A DNA stretch of 64,000 bases, from assembly GCF_023898315.1 (NCBI RefSeq), contig NC_064619.1, positions 479,611,376 through 479,675,375 of the forward strand, read 5' to 3'. Shown in pieces: positions 10,722 to 20,660 of this stretch. Below the pieces are notes generated by a model. It made no database searches. It saw only the letters and a program-made list of their open reading frames with translations, and had not been told where the DNA came from. The position numbers were made by a program, and so were the translations under genes. This DNA comes from Schistocerca nitens (lineage: Eukaryota > Arthropoda > Insecta > Orthoptera > Acrididae). Every line of letters starts with the position of its first letter. Position 1 is the stretch's first letter.

Positions 10722-11961
10722 GTCTTGTACGACAGATTTAATGTTTTTAGGAAGAAGAAGATAAGGAATAAAATTTTTATTTATGCTTTGCAGAGTATTA
10801 TCTAACACATAATCCCATTGTGTTATTTAATCTAAAAAGAAGGAAATTTTGTTTAGCGTCATTTTATTCCTTCGCTCTGAGGGGAAAGGGGTGTATACTC
10901 AGCTAATCACTCAAATGTATTTAAAAATATTACTGAAGTATACATGGATAATCGATGTAATGTATAAATGTAATAGTAAAACTCGAATCATCAATACGAA
11001 AGCTGGTTCGAACACCGTAGTAGTTTGGTCGTGTTGCTTCCTCCATTGTTTTAATTGATTTAGCGAGTCTGTTACAGGTGGCTCTGCAGTTTAACATGGA
11101 ATACAAGCCATAGACTAACCTCGGATTTATCACATTAACAGAAATCATTGTCGAACTTGAAAGAAGCGGTAAATGTAAAAAAAAAAAGAAAACTTTGGAC
11201 GAACCTCGGATAGAACCCTGTGGCCTAGACTGATACTTACTTTCTGAACCACCGAACAAATTTGAAATGATAAAATTATTTATACTTTCATTAGTTACTG
11301 AAACAGATCGTCTAACATTGATAACGTTAAAAATTACTTGTTGCTTTCCAACGTGAAATATGCATGCACTGTGATAAGAGTGAAGCTCTCCACTGCACGG
11401 TACTGTATTGTAGAACGTCCACTTTGAAAGGATAACTGAGTGATATGACGGTAGGCGTATGGTGGCAATGGAGAGTGAGCAGGAGATTTTCTGCTTAACA
11501 GACTGTAACACAATGCTACAAACCAATGTTGTTGAAATGTAGACTTTTCTAATCTTATCTAACGACAGGTACCTATAGTTACGATTTGCATCAGCTCCGT
11601 GGGTAATTTAGTATGACGCCAGCTGCTGCGAAAAGCTCCAGCTGTGATCTGATCAAACTTGACCTGAAGTTGGTAGCCTAGGACGTCGAAACAGCAGGCA
11701 GGACTCGGTGACAAGGAGACTTCCTCCCTCCACTGCCTCCACACCTGCCTCGACATCGCATTGGTAACGTTACGGAGAATCTATGCAGCATCTTACCTTC
11801 CGGCTAGTATCCTTCCGCCTGGGAATGCAAGGAAAAGTTCCAGAACGGAAGAGTACCTTTCAAGGCAGCATGTTGGGCCTCTGTTGTCAAACCCAGCCTA
11901 GCTTATTTTGAAGTTCGCCTTTTAAAATGATTCTTTTTAGGAGAACTTCAATTAAAATATA
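10722..11961. other. Unassigned AT-rich stretch; holds the empty site of the copy B Tc1 insertion
   Basis: The TA at 10918-10919 is the unoccupied target of the copy B element 56155-57562. Bases 11024-11641 have no counterpart in copy B. A 198-codon open frame on the minus strand (10930-11526) spans much of this block, has no domain I recognise and is discussed among the rejected items. Confidence 0.5.
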
Positions 11962-13518
11962 CATGGTGGTCCACTGATCGTGACCGGGCCAAATATCTTA
12001 CGAAATAAGCGTCAAACGAAAAAACTACAAAGAACGAAACTTGTCTAGCTTCAAGGGGGAAACCAGATGGCCCTATGGTTGGCCTGCTAAATGGCGCTGC
12101 CATAGGTCAAACGGATATCAACTGGGTTTTTTTAAAATAGGAACCACCAGTTTTATTACATATTCGTGTAGTACTTAACGAAATATAAATTTTTTAGTTG
12201 GACCACTGTTTTCGCTGACGCATGTTGTCAGGTGTTGACGGTGGATCACGATTGCAAATATCCTTCAACTTTTCCCACAGAAAGAAATCCGGTGACGTCA
12301 GATCCGGTGAACGTGCGGGCCATGGTATGGTGCTTCGACGACGAATCCACCTGTCATGAAATACGCTATTCAATACCGCTTCAATCGCACGCGAGATTGT
12401 GCCGGACATCCATCATGTTGGAAGTACATCGCCATTCTGTCATGCAGTGAAACACCTTGCAGTAACATGGGCAGATCATTACGTAGGAAATCAGCATACA
12501 TTGCACCATTCAGTTTGCCATTGATAAAATGGGGGCCAATTATCCTTCCTCCCATAATGCCACACCATACAATAATCTGCCAAGGTCGCTGATGTTCCAC
12601 TTGTCGCAGCCATCGTGGATTTTCCGTTTCCCAATAGTGCATATAATGCCGGTTTACGTTACCGCTGTTGGTGAATCACGCTTCGTCGCTAAATAGAACG
12701 AGTGCAAAAAATCTGTCATCGTCCCGTAATTTCTCTTGTGCAAAATGGCAGAACTGTACACGACGATCAAAGTCGTCGCTATGCAATTCCGGTGCATAGA
12801 AATGTGGTACGGGTGCAATCAATGTTGATGTAGCATTCTCAACACCGACGTCTTTAAGAGTCCCGATTCTCGCGCAATTTGTCTGCTACTGATGTGCGGT
12901 TTAGCGGCGACATCAGCTAAAACACCTACTTGGGCTTCATAATTTGTTGCAGGTCGTAGTTGACGTTACACATGTGGCTGAACACTTCCTGTTACCTTAA
13001 ATAACGTAACTATCCGGCGAATGGTCCGGACACTTGGATGATGTCGTCCAGGATACCGAGCAGCATACATAGCACACGCTCATTGGACATTTTGATCACA
13101 ATAGCCATACATCGACGCTGTATCGACGTTTTCCACAGTTGGTAAACGGTCCATTTTAACACGGGTAAAGTATCAAGAAGCAAATACCGTCCGCACTGGC
13201 GGAATGTTACGTGATACCACGTACTTATTCGTTTGTGACTATTACAGCGCCATCTATCACAAAGCGAAAAAAGTGGTCCAACTAAAACATTCATATTTCT
13301 TTACGTACTTCACGAATATGTAATAAAAATGGGGGTTCCTATTTAAAAAACGCAGTTGATATCCGTTTGACCTATGGCAGCGCCATCTAGCGGGCCAACC
13401 ATAGCGCCCTCTGGTTTCCCCCTTCAAGCTAAACGAGTTTCGTACTTTGTAGCTTTTTTCGTTTGATGCTTATTTTTTGAGATATTTGGCCCAGTCACTA
13501 TCAATGGACCACCCTGTG
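11962..13518 (-). mobile_element. Mariner-like element with long terminal inverted repeats, copy A
   Basis: Bounded by TA at 11960-11961 and 13519-13520. The ends form imperfect inverted repeats of roughly 250 bp (about 11962-12216 against 13260-13518), starting with CATGGTGGTCCACTG on the left and CACAGGGTGGTCCATTG on the right in reverse complement. The transposase is on the minus strand. Compared with copy B it has lost 340 bp (junction 12216/12217) next to the left repeat, including the transposase C-terminus, but it keeps the right terminal repeat that copy B has partly lost. Confidence 0.85.
12194..13180 (-). pseudogene. Mariner-like (DD41D-type) transposase, copy A (broken)
   Basis: Reading right to left, an N-terminal helix-turn-helix region lies at about 12850-13100 in several frames. 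The catalytic core follows: EWCGIMGGRII-like block near 12560, FQHDGCPAQSR (about 12385-12415) and WPARSPDLTSPDFFLWE (about 12265-12320). The last two acidic residues are about 41-42 residues apart once the frameshift near 12395 is allowed for, which fits the DD41D group better than DD34D mariners. The C-terminus is missing because of the 340-bp deletion and the frame runs into terminal-repeat sequence. Confidence 0.7.
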
Positions 13519-14654
13519 TAAAAAGGACACTCGTTCAATTTATAATTTGATTGTATTAACAAAGTAGTAAAAAACATGGACGAGGCCAATAAAAATATGT
13601 ATGAGACATGTGATTCGTCGCATTGGCAAGTCTTCCATTTTTTCGATGAGGAGATTAATGGAAGGGTATATGAGCCGTGCTGCTGCTCGCGTTGGTGCTG
13701 TTTGTAGGTTTCCACCCTCCGTTGCAGGGCAGACCGTGTCAGTGTAAGGGTTGTGTTACAAGACTACCATCATATTATTTCACCTGTTTCATGATCAATT
13801 GCTTGTTTCTTTTAATTAACCTTTGCTTTTATTTGCTGTTTTACAGTAGGTTTCTAAATTTTTTATATAATTGCCGTTCCTGGCGTGTAAGGCCTTCAGT
13901 CATGATTGTGGTCATTTGCTCTGAAAAATTAATTCGATATTTCTGTTTTAGCAGTAAGCCTTAAAACCTTATTTTCTGCTATTCCTGGCGTCTGAACCTT
14001 CTACTGTGTTTGTGGGCTCTTACTTTTAATATTTCAATACCTGTAAGTTGTAATTGCAGCGAGTTGTTAAACATTCTTAATTTACTGTCTTTCTTGGAGT
14101 GTAAGGCCTTCAGTCATGATCACAGTGCCTTGTTTTTTTCTTTTTAAACGTTACCAGTATCAGGATTTTATGGTGATTTGCTAAATTGAAACGCACTGAA
14201 AACACTATTATTTACACTGTCGTTTATTCCTTCATTAGTAAAGCGTGGTATTTTTTAATTTATTGTTGATTCTGGAACTACTTCTTCAATAATAAATGTG
14301 TGTAACTGTTAAAGGCAACCAATAGTAAATGATTACGAGATTCCCTTGACAACCAGGTTTCAATATAGAAAATCACTACACTAGGAAACAATTAGTGGAA
14401 TCACACAAACGGACGTCGAATCCGGTGGAAGTCACATTCGCTAAAGGAATCAATTTTTACGCGTGACATAACATTTCAATAAATGACTAAAAGCGGGATC
14501 GAGGGCATCAGCATTCGACGTCGTTATGCTTCGATGCTATTTTATGAAAAGTTGAAATGTACAATTGACTTATATAATATTTTGCTTCAGTGGTTGTCTA
14601 ACATTTATATCCACGTTGCTAAACGATATTGCATTACTGGGATTTCAGTTTACT
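13519..14654. other. Unassigned AT-rich spacer, copy A
   Basis: Also present at 59595-60731. It contains a short dispersed repeat: TTCCTGGCGTGTAAGGCCTT (13877) is echoed by CTTGGAGTGTAAGGCCTTCA at 14094, each followed by GTCATGAT. No gene or known element seen. Confidence 0.45.
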
Positions 14655-14879
14655 GATAAAATGGAAATGCCGTGTGGCTAGGCCCTCCCATTCGCCTGGT
14701 GCAAGTCTTTTGAGTTGACGCCACTTCGGCGACTTGCGTGTCCATGGGGATGAAATAACGATGATAAGGGCAACGCAACACCCAGTCCCTGAGCGGAGAA
14801 AATCTCCCGACACAGCCGTGAATCGAACTCGGGTCTTTAGGTATGACTTTCGTCGCGCTGACCACTCTGCTACCAGGGG
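14655..14879 (-). repeat. SINE with a second tRNA-like head type, copy A
   Basis: On the minus strand it starts CCCCTGGTAGCAGAGTGGTC, with an A-box-like TGGTCAGCGCGACG and a B-box GAGTTCGATTC. It continues with TCCGCTCAGGGACTGGGTGT and ends GGCATTTCCATTTTAT. GGATTTC at both sides (about 14639 and 14880) is the likely target-site duplication. Copy B has it at 60732-60956. A relative lies at 38665-38905. Confidence 0.75.
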
Positions 14880-14924
14880 AGGATTTCGGGTATGTAAACA
14901 ACAATGCCATCTCACGTAAACCGT

Positions 14925-15700
14925 TGTGGACCGTTGCGTAGCAATTACTTCCGTATTCTTTGGAGTACTCGAAGTATCCATACGAATTCGTTCTGCGAGT
15001 TATTGAGTGTAAGGAGGTTCAGTTGTGAATTAAGTATTGCAGTCTTGCATTTTGTGTTTCGAGCACATCTAGCGAAACATTTTAGAGTTCTAGAGGTGCT
15101 TTAGAAGCTTTCAGAAAAGCGAACGCCCAGCTTCAGAGGCGAGCTGCGTTGTGCTGCAAGAGGTATGAGCCGTTGATTTAACTACCACCTATGTATTTGT
15201 CATACAGAATCATTTGCGGTTAGAATATCGTATAAACTTGTAAATGGCTGAGTATATAGCGGAGAAGTACTGGAAAATTGATGCGGGTGCTGGAGTGTGG
15301 TATCATTTCAGAACATGCCGTTATTAACGGTATGCAGTGTGAAATAGAACATTGTTTTACTTTTTTATGCAGTTTCAAAGGTTGGATGTTTACTTGTAGA
15401 GGCAGATTTCTGTACTTTGTTTTTGGCGAAGTTCGTGCCCATGCATCATGTATTATCAAATTAATTGCTTAGTTCCACAATGATGACGGTGTAAGCAATC
15501 TTTCTCTCTTGTGAATTACGCACACGTACTCCCTGCGATGCTGGAGATTTGTGCTGCTGGAATTTTTTTCCGTGTGTGAAGAAAAGTTTATTTTGGAACT
15601 CCTGGCAAGTGCACTGCATCGTATCGAGCGAAGCTGGCAGCTTAACAAAAGAGTTTTTCTCTTCTGTTACGCAAGATGTGTGAATCAATATCTTGGAGTA
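14925..15700. repeat. Diverged repeat unit D1, copy A
   Basis: Homologous to 18708-19530 (D2) over several hundred bases; shared blocks include GTGGACC.TTGC, TTTTGTGTTTCGAG and GAGCTTTAGAAGCTTT. Copy B has only this unit (61002-61777). The block GCTTTAGAAGC...GCGAACGC...CAG.GGCGAG (about 15100-15145) is open in one frame (GALEAFRKANAQLQRR) in D1, and a similar reading (GALEALNEANALFQKR) exists in D2. A GTATGA donor-like site follows in D1 and GTATAT in D2. Whether this is an exon is not settled. Confidence 0.5.
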
Positions 15701-15789
15701 GGAGGCGTGTGAGAAAAGCAGTGAGACTGATTTCTGATATACCAAGGTTTTATTTCTTTCAAACGACAATAATGTATCCTGCAAATTAG

Positions 15790-16990
15790 TTCCCATCGGC
15801 AGCTATAGGCCGGCGAAGACGTTGTTCCTCGGTATCGGTAGAAGCGTAGAAAGCCTTCAACTGGTAGGGCCTTTGCCATGTCGGTCATATGCTCTTAAAT
15901 GTTCTCCAGAGTCCCAAAATGAAATCCTTTTAAGACATTTTCCAAAATTGGAAAAACAAACAAGTCACAGTTACCACGTTTCTGTGAATAGGGGGGGGGG
16001 GGGGTCTGTGGAACAACAGGAATTCCATTTGAAGTCAAAAAATCCGTGATGGAAGTGGCCATGTGGCATGGAGCGTTATCATGATGCGCGGTCCAATCTG
16101 CAATGTTTGATCTCACTCGATTCACCTCTTTCAAAAATGGCTCTGAGCACTATGCGACTTAACTTCTGAGGTCATCAGTCGCCTAGAACTTAGAACTAAT
16201 TAAAGCTGACTAACCTAAGGACGCCACACACATCCATGCCCGAGGCAGGATTCGAACCTGCGACCGTAGCGGTCGCCCGGTTCCAGACTGTAGCGCCTAG
16301 AACCGCACGGCCGCTCAGGCCGGCGATTCACCTCTTTCCTGAGCTTTTCCAGGACATCGTTGTAACACAGCTGTTTGACGGTTTGTCCTGGATGAACAAA
16401 TCTATATGGAAAAAGCAAATCTGTCAAAACAGCAAATTAGTTTAGCTTCAGCCTTTGATTTGACGATTCGAGCTCATTTCAGTCGAGGAGATTCCACAGT
16501 GTTCCACTCCTCACTTTGCCACTTGGTCTCAGGATCGTACTTTGAAATTCAGGATTCATAACCCGTGATTATACAACTGAACCATTCGAGACCATGGGCA
16601 GTCGTCTCAAGAGGACAACGCACACGTTTCTTCCATTCTCCTCCTGCTCAGTTGTGAGGTTCTTTGGCACCGTTTGGCATAAATCTTTCGCACGTGCAAA
16701 ACTCCGATGCAAATTTGATGCATGCTGAAAATGTTTATTTTGACACACCGGTCTGATGTTACAAGAGAACGCATACGTTCGACGTTTTCGTCGATTTTAT
16801 AAGGTGAAGGTCTACCCTGAACGAGGTTCATCTTCAACGTGTTCTCGGCCTTCCAGAAATGATTTGTGCCACACAGAAACTTGGACTACTGATAAGGAAT
16901 GTTCCCCATAGGCTTGTTTCAATTCTGAAAAGATCACTCTCGCTGGTGCCCCAAGTTTAACACTTGATGGCATAACATTGCTCTAAATTA
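15790..16990 (-). pseudogene. Mariner transposase, copy A (broken)
   Basis: Reading right to left: an N-terminal helix-turn-helix region with KLGAPARVIFSELKQAYG and VWHKSFLEGREHVEDEP (about 16780-16970), then DENVERMRSLVTSDR (about 16750-16800). The catalytic region has YDPETKWQSEEW in a shifted frame (about 16505-16540). After the SINE comes DWTAHHDNAPCHMATSITDF (about 16035-16095), with the second catalytic Asp, then PPPPYSQKRGNCDLFVF in place of the usual PPYSPDL..CDFFLF, and GFHFGTLENI. A G run (15991-16002) falls in the proline stretch and differs in length between copies, so it probably shifts the frame. Dead. Confidence 0.8.
16133..16324 (-). repeat. SINE 1 inside the mariner, copy A
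   Basis: Flanked by a perfect 14-bp target-site duplication GATTCACCTCTTTC (16119-16132 and 16325-16338). The tRNA-like head is on the right, with B box GGTTCGAATCC in reverse complement and A box GGCCGTGCGG. It is one parent of the hybrid SINE at 62210-62401. Family-diagnostic differences include ATGCGACTTAACTTC and AATTAAAGCTGACTAACC. Confidence 0.95.
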
Positions 16991-17060
16991 CACTTTTCCA
17001 CTTTTACAACACGCAACAAAAGCACAACTTCCCCGATGGCGCTTTCAAAAACCATGTGAC

Positions 17061-18139
17061 GGCGTACTCAGCAACTAGAAGAGATTGCAAACCGTTCGTT
17101 TGTAGTGTGATACCAAATTTTTGAATTTATTTTCGTTCTGTTTATTCTTTAGCAATTTGTGTGTGTTATTTTTCGATAAAGTCGTGGTTATATGGAGTTT
17201 TCTTGTGGGTCTTTTCTTTTCTTTTTTGTTTTTTTGGGGGTTTATAATTTTTTGGTTTATTATGAAATAGTTCCAGTGTGTTATTTATCGATTATGTTGT
17301 TAAATGGGGATGTGTCTGGTATTGCTGTCTTTGTTAGGGCTATATAGGTGCAGCGTATATTTTCTTTTGGTTCATTCTGGAAGAATTTGTGCATGTTATT
17401 TTTCTATTATGTTGTTATTTTGTGGATGTGTGATTGGTATCCTTGTCTTCGTTTAATCTGTGTAGATTAAGCGAATTATTGGAATCAAATTTTGTGTTTT
17501 CGTTATATTTCCGTTGAGTTTATTCTAGAGGAATTTGTGTAAGATATTATTCGATTTTTTCGTTATATTGATCTTAGCTTTATAAACTTTTACTTTTTGT
17601 TTCTGCCCTGTCAGTTTCTGCAGCAGTGACGTTACTTTCATTTTATATGCTCTTCGAAAGAACTGCATTATGCAATCACAGTTATAACGGTACATTTTAT
17701 GAGAGAATGTATGTTTCGGTCGAGGATCAGAGCGTCATCAAGCCTAAAAACGATCTCAGCTATGAACTTGCGTAATAGGAATAGCAATTCCGGATGTACA
17801 GTGTTCCGTCATTGACATTAACTTGTCATGTCCATTATGTCCATTTAACTTCATAGACATTTTTACCAATGTAATGTTTATACAGATAATACCAATGGTC
17901 GAGCTATCTACGTTTGATAACTGCTATTGCAATATACGCGAAAGCATAGCTGGGACGGTTTTCGGGACCGATGATGGTCTGATTTTAGACCAAATTCGAT
18001 GGTCCCTAATGAAACGTACCGTCGTAGCTGTCTATTTCACAATACAGTTGTTAACATTCATTAAAGCTGCACAACGCCTGCACTACAAAATATTTTTTAT
18101 TTTTGTTTTCAACCGTAATAGTCTATCTTGTTATCGCCT
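17061..18139. other. T-rich unassigned stretch, copy A only
   Basis: Strongly T- and GT-rich on this strand, with loosely repeated motifs such as GAATTTGTGTG.GTTATTTTTC and ATTATGTTGTTA (17140-17560). No coding signature. It lies within the 3.8 kb that copy B has lost. Confidence 0.45.
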
Positions 18140-18500
18140 TCACCAATAATATAATCGGACTGTTAGTAAAAGTTATCTGTGGTTGTTGTGGAAGACTCGG
18201 AGCGGTCTCTATTTACATTAATTTTTACTTTCACAATGAAAACAGTGTAACCGATCTTTCTGTTTCGTCGATTACACTTACATATTGCCAATGATCGTTG
18301 CAGGGTTATACTGCTAGAATTATCTTCCGTCTGCGAAGAGGAAAACACGTTGGAAACTGATTACAACTGTGTAGAGTTATACAGAGTTGACTTGGCACCA
18401 TAATATGAGATTCTTACTTCCCTGTTGCTTAAGGAAATTAAAGCACTATCTCTGAGTATTGTTAACTGTTAGATCACTTGGGAGTTTATTAGCTGTACGG
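18140..18500. repeat. Diverged repeat unit D0 (partial)
   Basis: Aligns with 19230-19530 of D2 by eye: TTTCACAA..., CGATTACA.ATACAT, ATCTTC.GC.G, TTAAGGAA and TTAGCTGT occur in the same order. The spacing of about 1.05 kb indicates an old tandem duplication. Absent from copy B. Confidence 0.45.
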
Positions 18501-18707
18501 ACGTTTTCAACATTCAAGACTCCACTGCATATTTGTCAGTGTTAAAACATGATTATTTCGTGTTACATACATTCAAATTACTGAAAATTTTCATTGCAGT
18601 TCTTGTTTAACCATTGATATCGACGTTCCAGTACAACATTGTTCTCTGCAGTTAAAGAGGTTGCTGCCTAATGTTGATCGCAGGGTTTGCTAACAAAACT
18701 CAGCTTA

Positions 18708-19530
18708 ACTGTGGTGGACCATTGCATAATAATGACTTCCGTGTTCTCTGGAGTAGTTGAAGTACCGAAACGAATTAGTTTCCTGAGTTATTGAGTAAAA
18801 GATTCTATAATTTTGATTCAGGCGTTATAGTGTTGGATTTTGTGTTTCGAGAACAAGTTCTTGGGGAGCTTTAGAAGCTTTGAATGAAGCGAACGCTCTG
18901 TTTCAGAAGCGAGGTATATAGACTATACTCACCAAGAGGAAAGCGCCATTGATTTGTCACGTATTTATTTTCAGTATACATCTGCAATTAGAACATCGAA
19001 TAAGCTTTTAGATGACTATGTATGTAGTGGAGAAGTATCAGAATACTGTAGCATTACGAAATAGTGTGATGTGACTTCGCAAAATGTTACTAGTAATGGG
19101 ACTGAATTGGAAAAGGAAAACAGTCCTCGATTTACATTCCAGTACATTTTTTCAATATGTAATGCAACTTCAGAAAGTTCCGAGAATGCTTGACTTGTAG
19201 AGAGAGATATCCTCACTGAGTTTTTGCCAATGTTCAACTGCTGGAATCATGTATTCTCAAATTTATAGCTTAGTTTCACAAATAGAATGGTGTCACCTAT
19301 CACTCTCCTTTTCGATTACAGATACATACGTTATGTCCTATCGTTGGTTCATGCTTTTATCTTCTGCCGTCGGTGAAAAAGAAAAGTCGTAAACAGGTTC
19401 CGGCTGTGTAGTGTCATACTGAGTCGACATGGATTTGTAGCAAAAATATTATCTTTTCCTGTCACTTAAGGAAGTACAGTTAATATCTTGGAGCACTGTC
19501 GAATGTTAAACCTATTAGCTGTTTATAAGC
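18708..19530. repeat. Diverged repeat unit D2, copy A only
   Basis: The first half matches D1 (14925-15490) and the second half matches D0. Copy B lost this unit in the SINE-SINE deletion. No ORF of note. The flanking 18501-18707 and 19531-19922 hold nothing I recognise. Confidence 0.5.
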
Positions 19531-19922
19531 TATTTTTAAGTTTTCTTCATGTAGAAACCGATGGGTAAATTTCAACCACAGATATAGTTATTACGTCATA
19601 CACGTTACTGTTTAGCTCACATGGCAATGAAGTGTAATTTAGATGTAAGGTTCTCGATGACTGACACAAAGAAGGGACAGTGCAGCCCTGCGAGAATATA
19701 CTGACTCGGTAATATGGATAGTCGTAAAAATCGTATTCTCGTCATATACCGCGGAAGGTATAGCCATCAGATTGTAGCGTAGTTTATTAATTAGTAACAT
19801 CATCCCACCACCAACACACATAAAAAATAAATTCTTGTCCCTGCCCCAGGGGAAGGTATTCCGCATATCATGCTGTAATAGATGACAAAATCTGAAGTTG
19901 TAATATCTGAAGTAGCTGTATA

Positions 19923-20122
19923 AAAAATGGTTCAGATGGCTCTGAGCACTATGGGACTTAACATCGGTGGTCATCAGTCCCCTAGAACTTAGAACTACTT
20001 AACCTAACTAACCTAAGGACATCACACACATCCATGTCCGAGGCAGGATTCGAACCTGCGATTGTAACGGTCACGCGGTTCCAGACTGAAGCGCCTAGAA
20101 CCGCACGGCCACACCGTCCGGC
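19923..20122 (-). repeat. SINE 2, copy A
   Basis: Flanked by a target-site duplication GAAGTAGCTGTATA (19909-19922) / GAAGCAGCTGTATA (20123-20136). It belongs to the same family as SINE 1 but is a separate insertion, because the flanks differ. It is the right-hand parent of the hybrid SINE in copy B, sharing CATCCATGTCCGAGG, GACTGAAGCGCC and GTCCGGCGAAGCAGCTG. Confidence 0.95.
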
Positions 20123-20553
20123 GAAGCAGCTGTATATCTGAAACTATTGTAGTATTGTAATGACTCGCTAATTAAATTTAGTCTAATAGATAAGCCTTCA
20201 GCTAGTTGCTACCAAAACAAATTTATTCTCCTCAGAGTAAAAGTACCACTTAATGAACACGCGATTGCTAAACTTCGAATAACTGTTATTGTTTTGATTC
20301 ATGCTCTACGAATTACTGACACAAAATTAAAGTAACGAATTCTCGACTAATAAAATGTATAAGCTCAATCAATTATATAGACTGTACATGTCGTTTTTGA
20401 TACAAGCAGCTGCTTTTTTTACAAAAGCTAAGGATACAGACATGTCGTCACGGTCCCAGGTTTTTCTTGCGATCGAGTTGTGAGACATTGCTGCAAAACT
20501 TACTCGTAGACACGGTGTGGTCATGTCTAATGTGCTGTTTGTTATCGTTACAG

Positions 20554-20660
20554 CAATGTTCCGCCGCATGAAGAAGTTTTTCTCCCGGTGTTTGGGAGGG
20601 GAGAAAGACGAGGGTCTGCGACTGGAGAACAACTTGGTCGCTGTTCGGGGTACTGTAAAG
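20554..20660 (+). other. Exon 1 (first coding exon), copy A
   Basis: Acceptor TTATCGTTACAG ends at 20553 and donor AAG/GTGAGC starts at 20661. It carries ATG 20556 and 35 codons. Intact in copy B at 62836-62942. Confidence 0.6.

Larger units (their letters stand above)
15701..17060 (-). mobile_element. Mariner (DD34D-type), copy A, interrupted by a SINE
   Basis: The left end is preceded by TA (15699-15700) and begins GGAGGCGTGTGAGAAAAGCA, a typical terminal sequence for this mariner type. The right end is not sharply defined. The transposase lies on the minus strand, and the SINE 16133-16324 interrupts it. Copy B keeps only the part left of the SINE (61778-62209), because the rest was deleted by SINE-SINE recombination. 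Confidence 0.8.

Noticed and set aside
10930..11526. 198-codon minus-strand open frame
   Set aside because: Its low-complexity, Phe/Ser-rich product has no domain I recognise, its start is not supported, and copy B has lost most of it. An open frame of this length can arise by chance in 64 kb read in six frames.
16240..16324. Functional tRNA genes in reverse orientation (here and at the other SINE heads)
   Set aside because: The A and B boxes are part of SINEs with target-site duplications. The acceptor stems do not close and SINE bodies follow directly.
15701..19922. SINE 1 and SINE 2 as duplicates of one insertion, since their spacing (3790 bp) nearly equals the D1-D2 spacing (about 3785 bp)
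   Set aside because: Their target-site duplications and flanks are unrelated, so they are independent insertions and the equal spacing looks coincidental.
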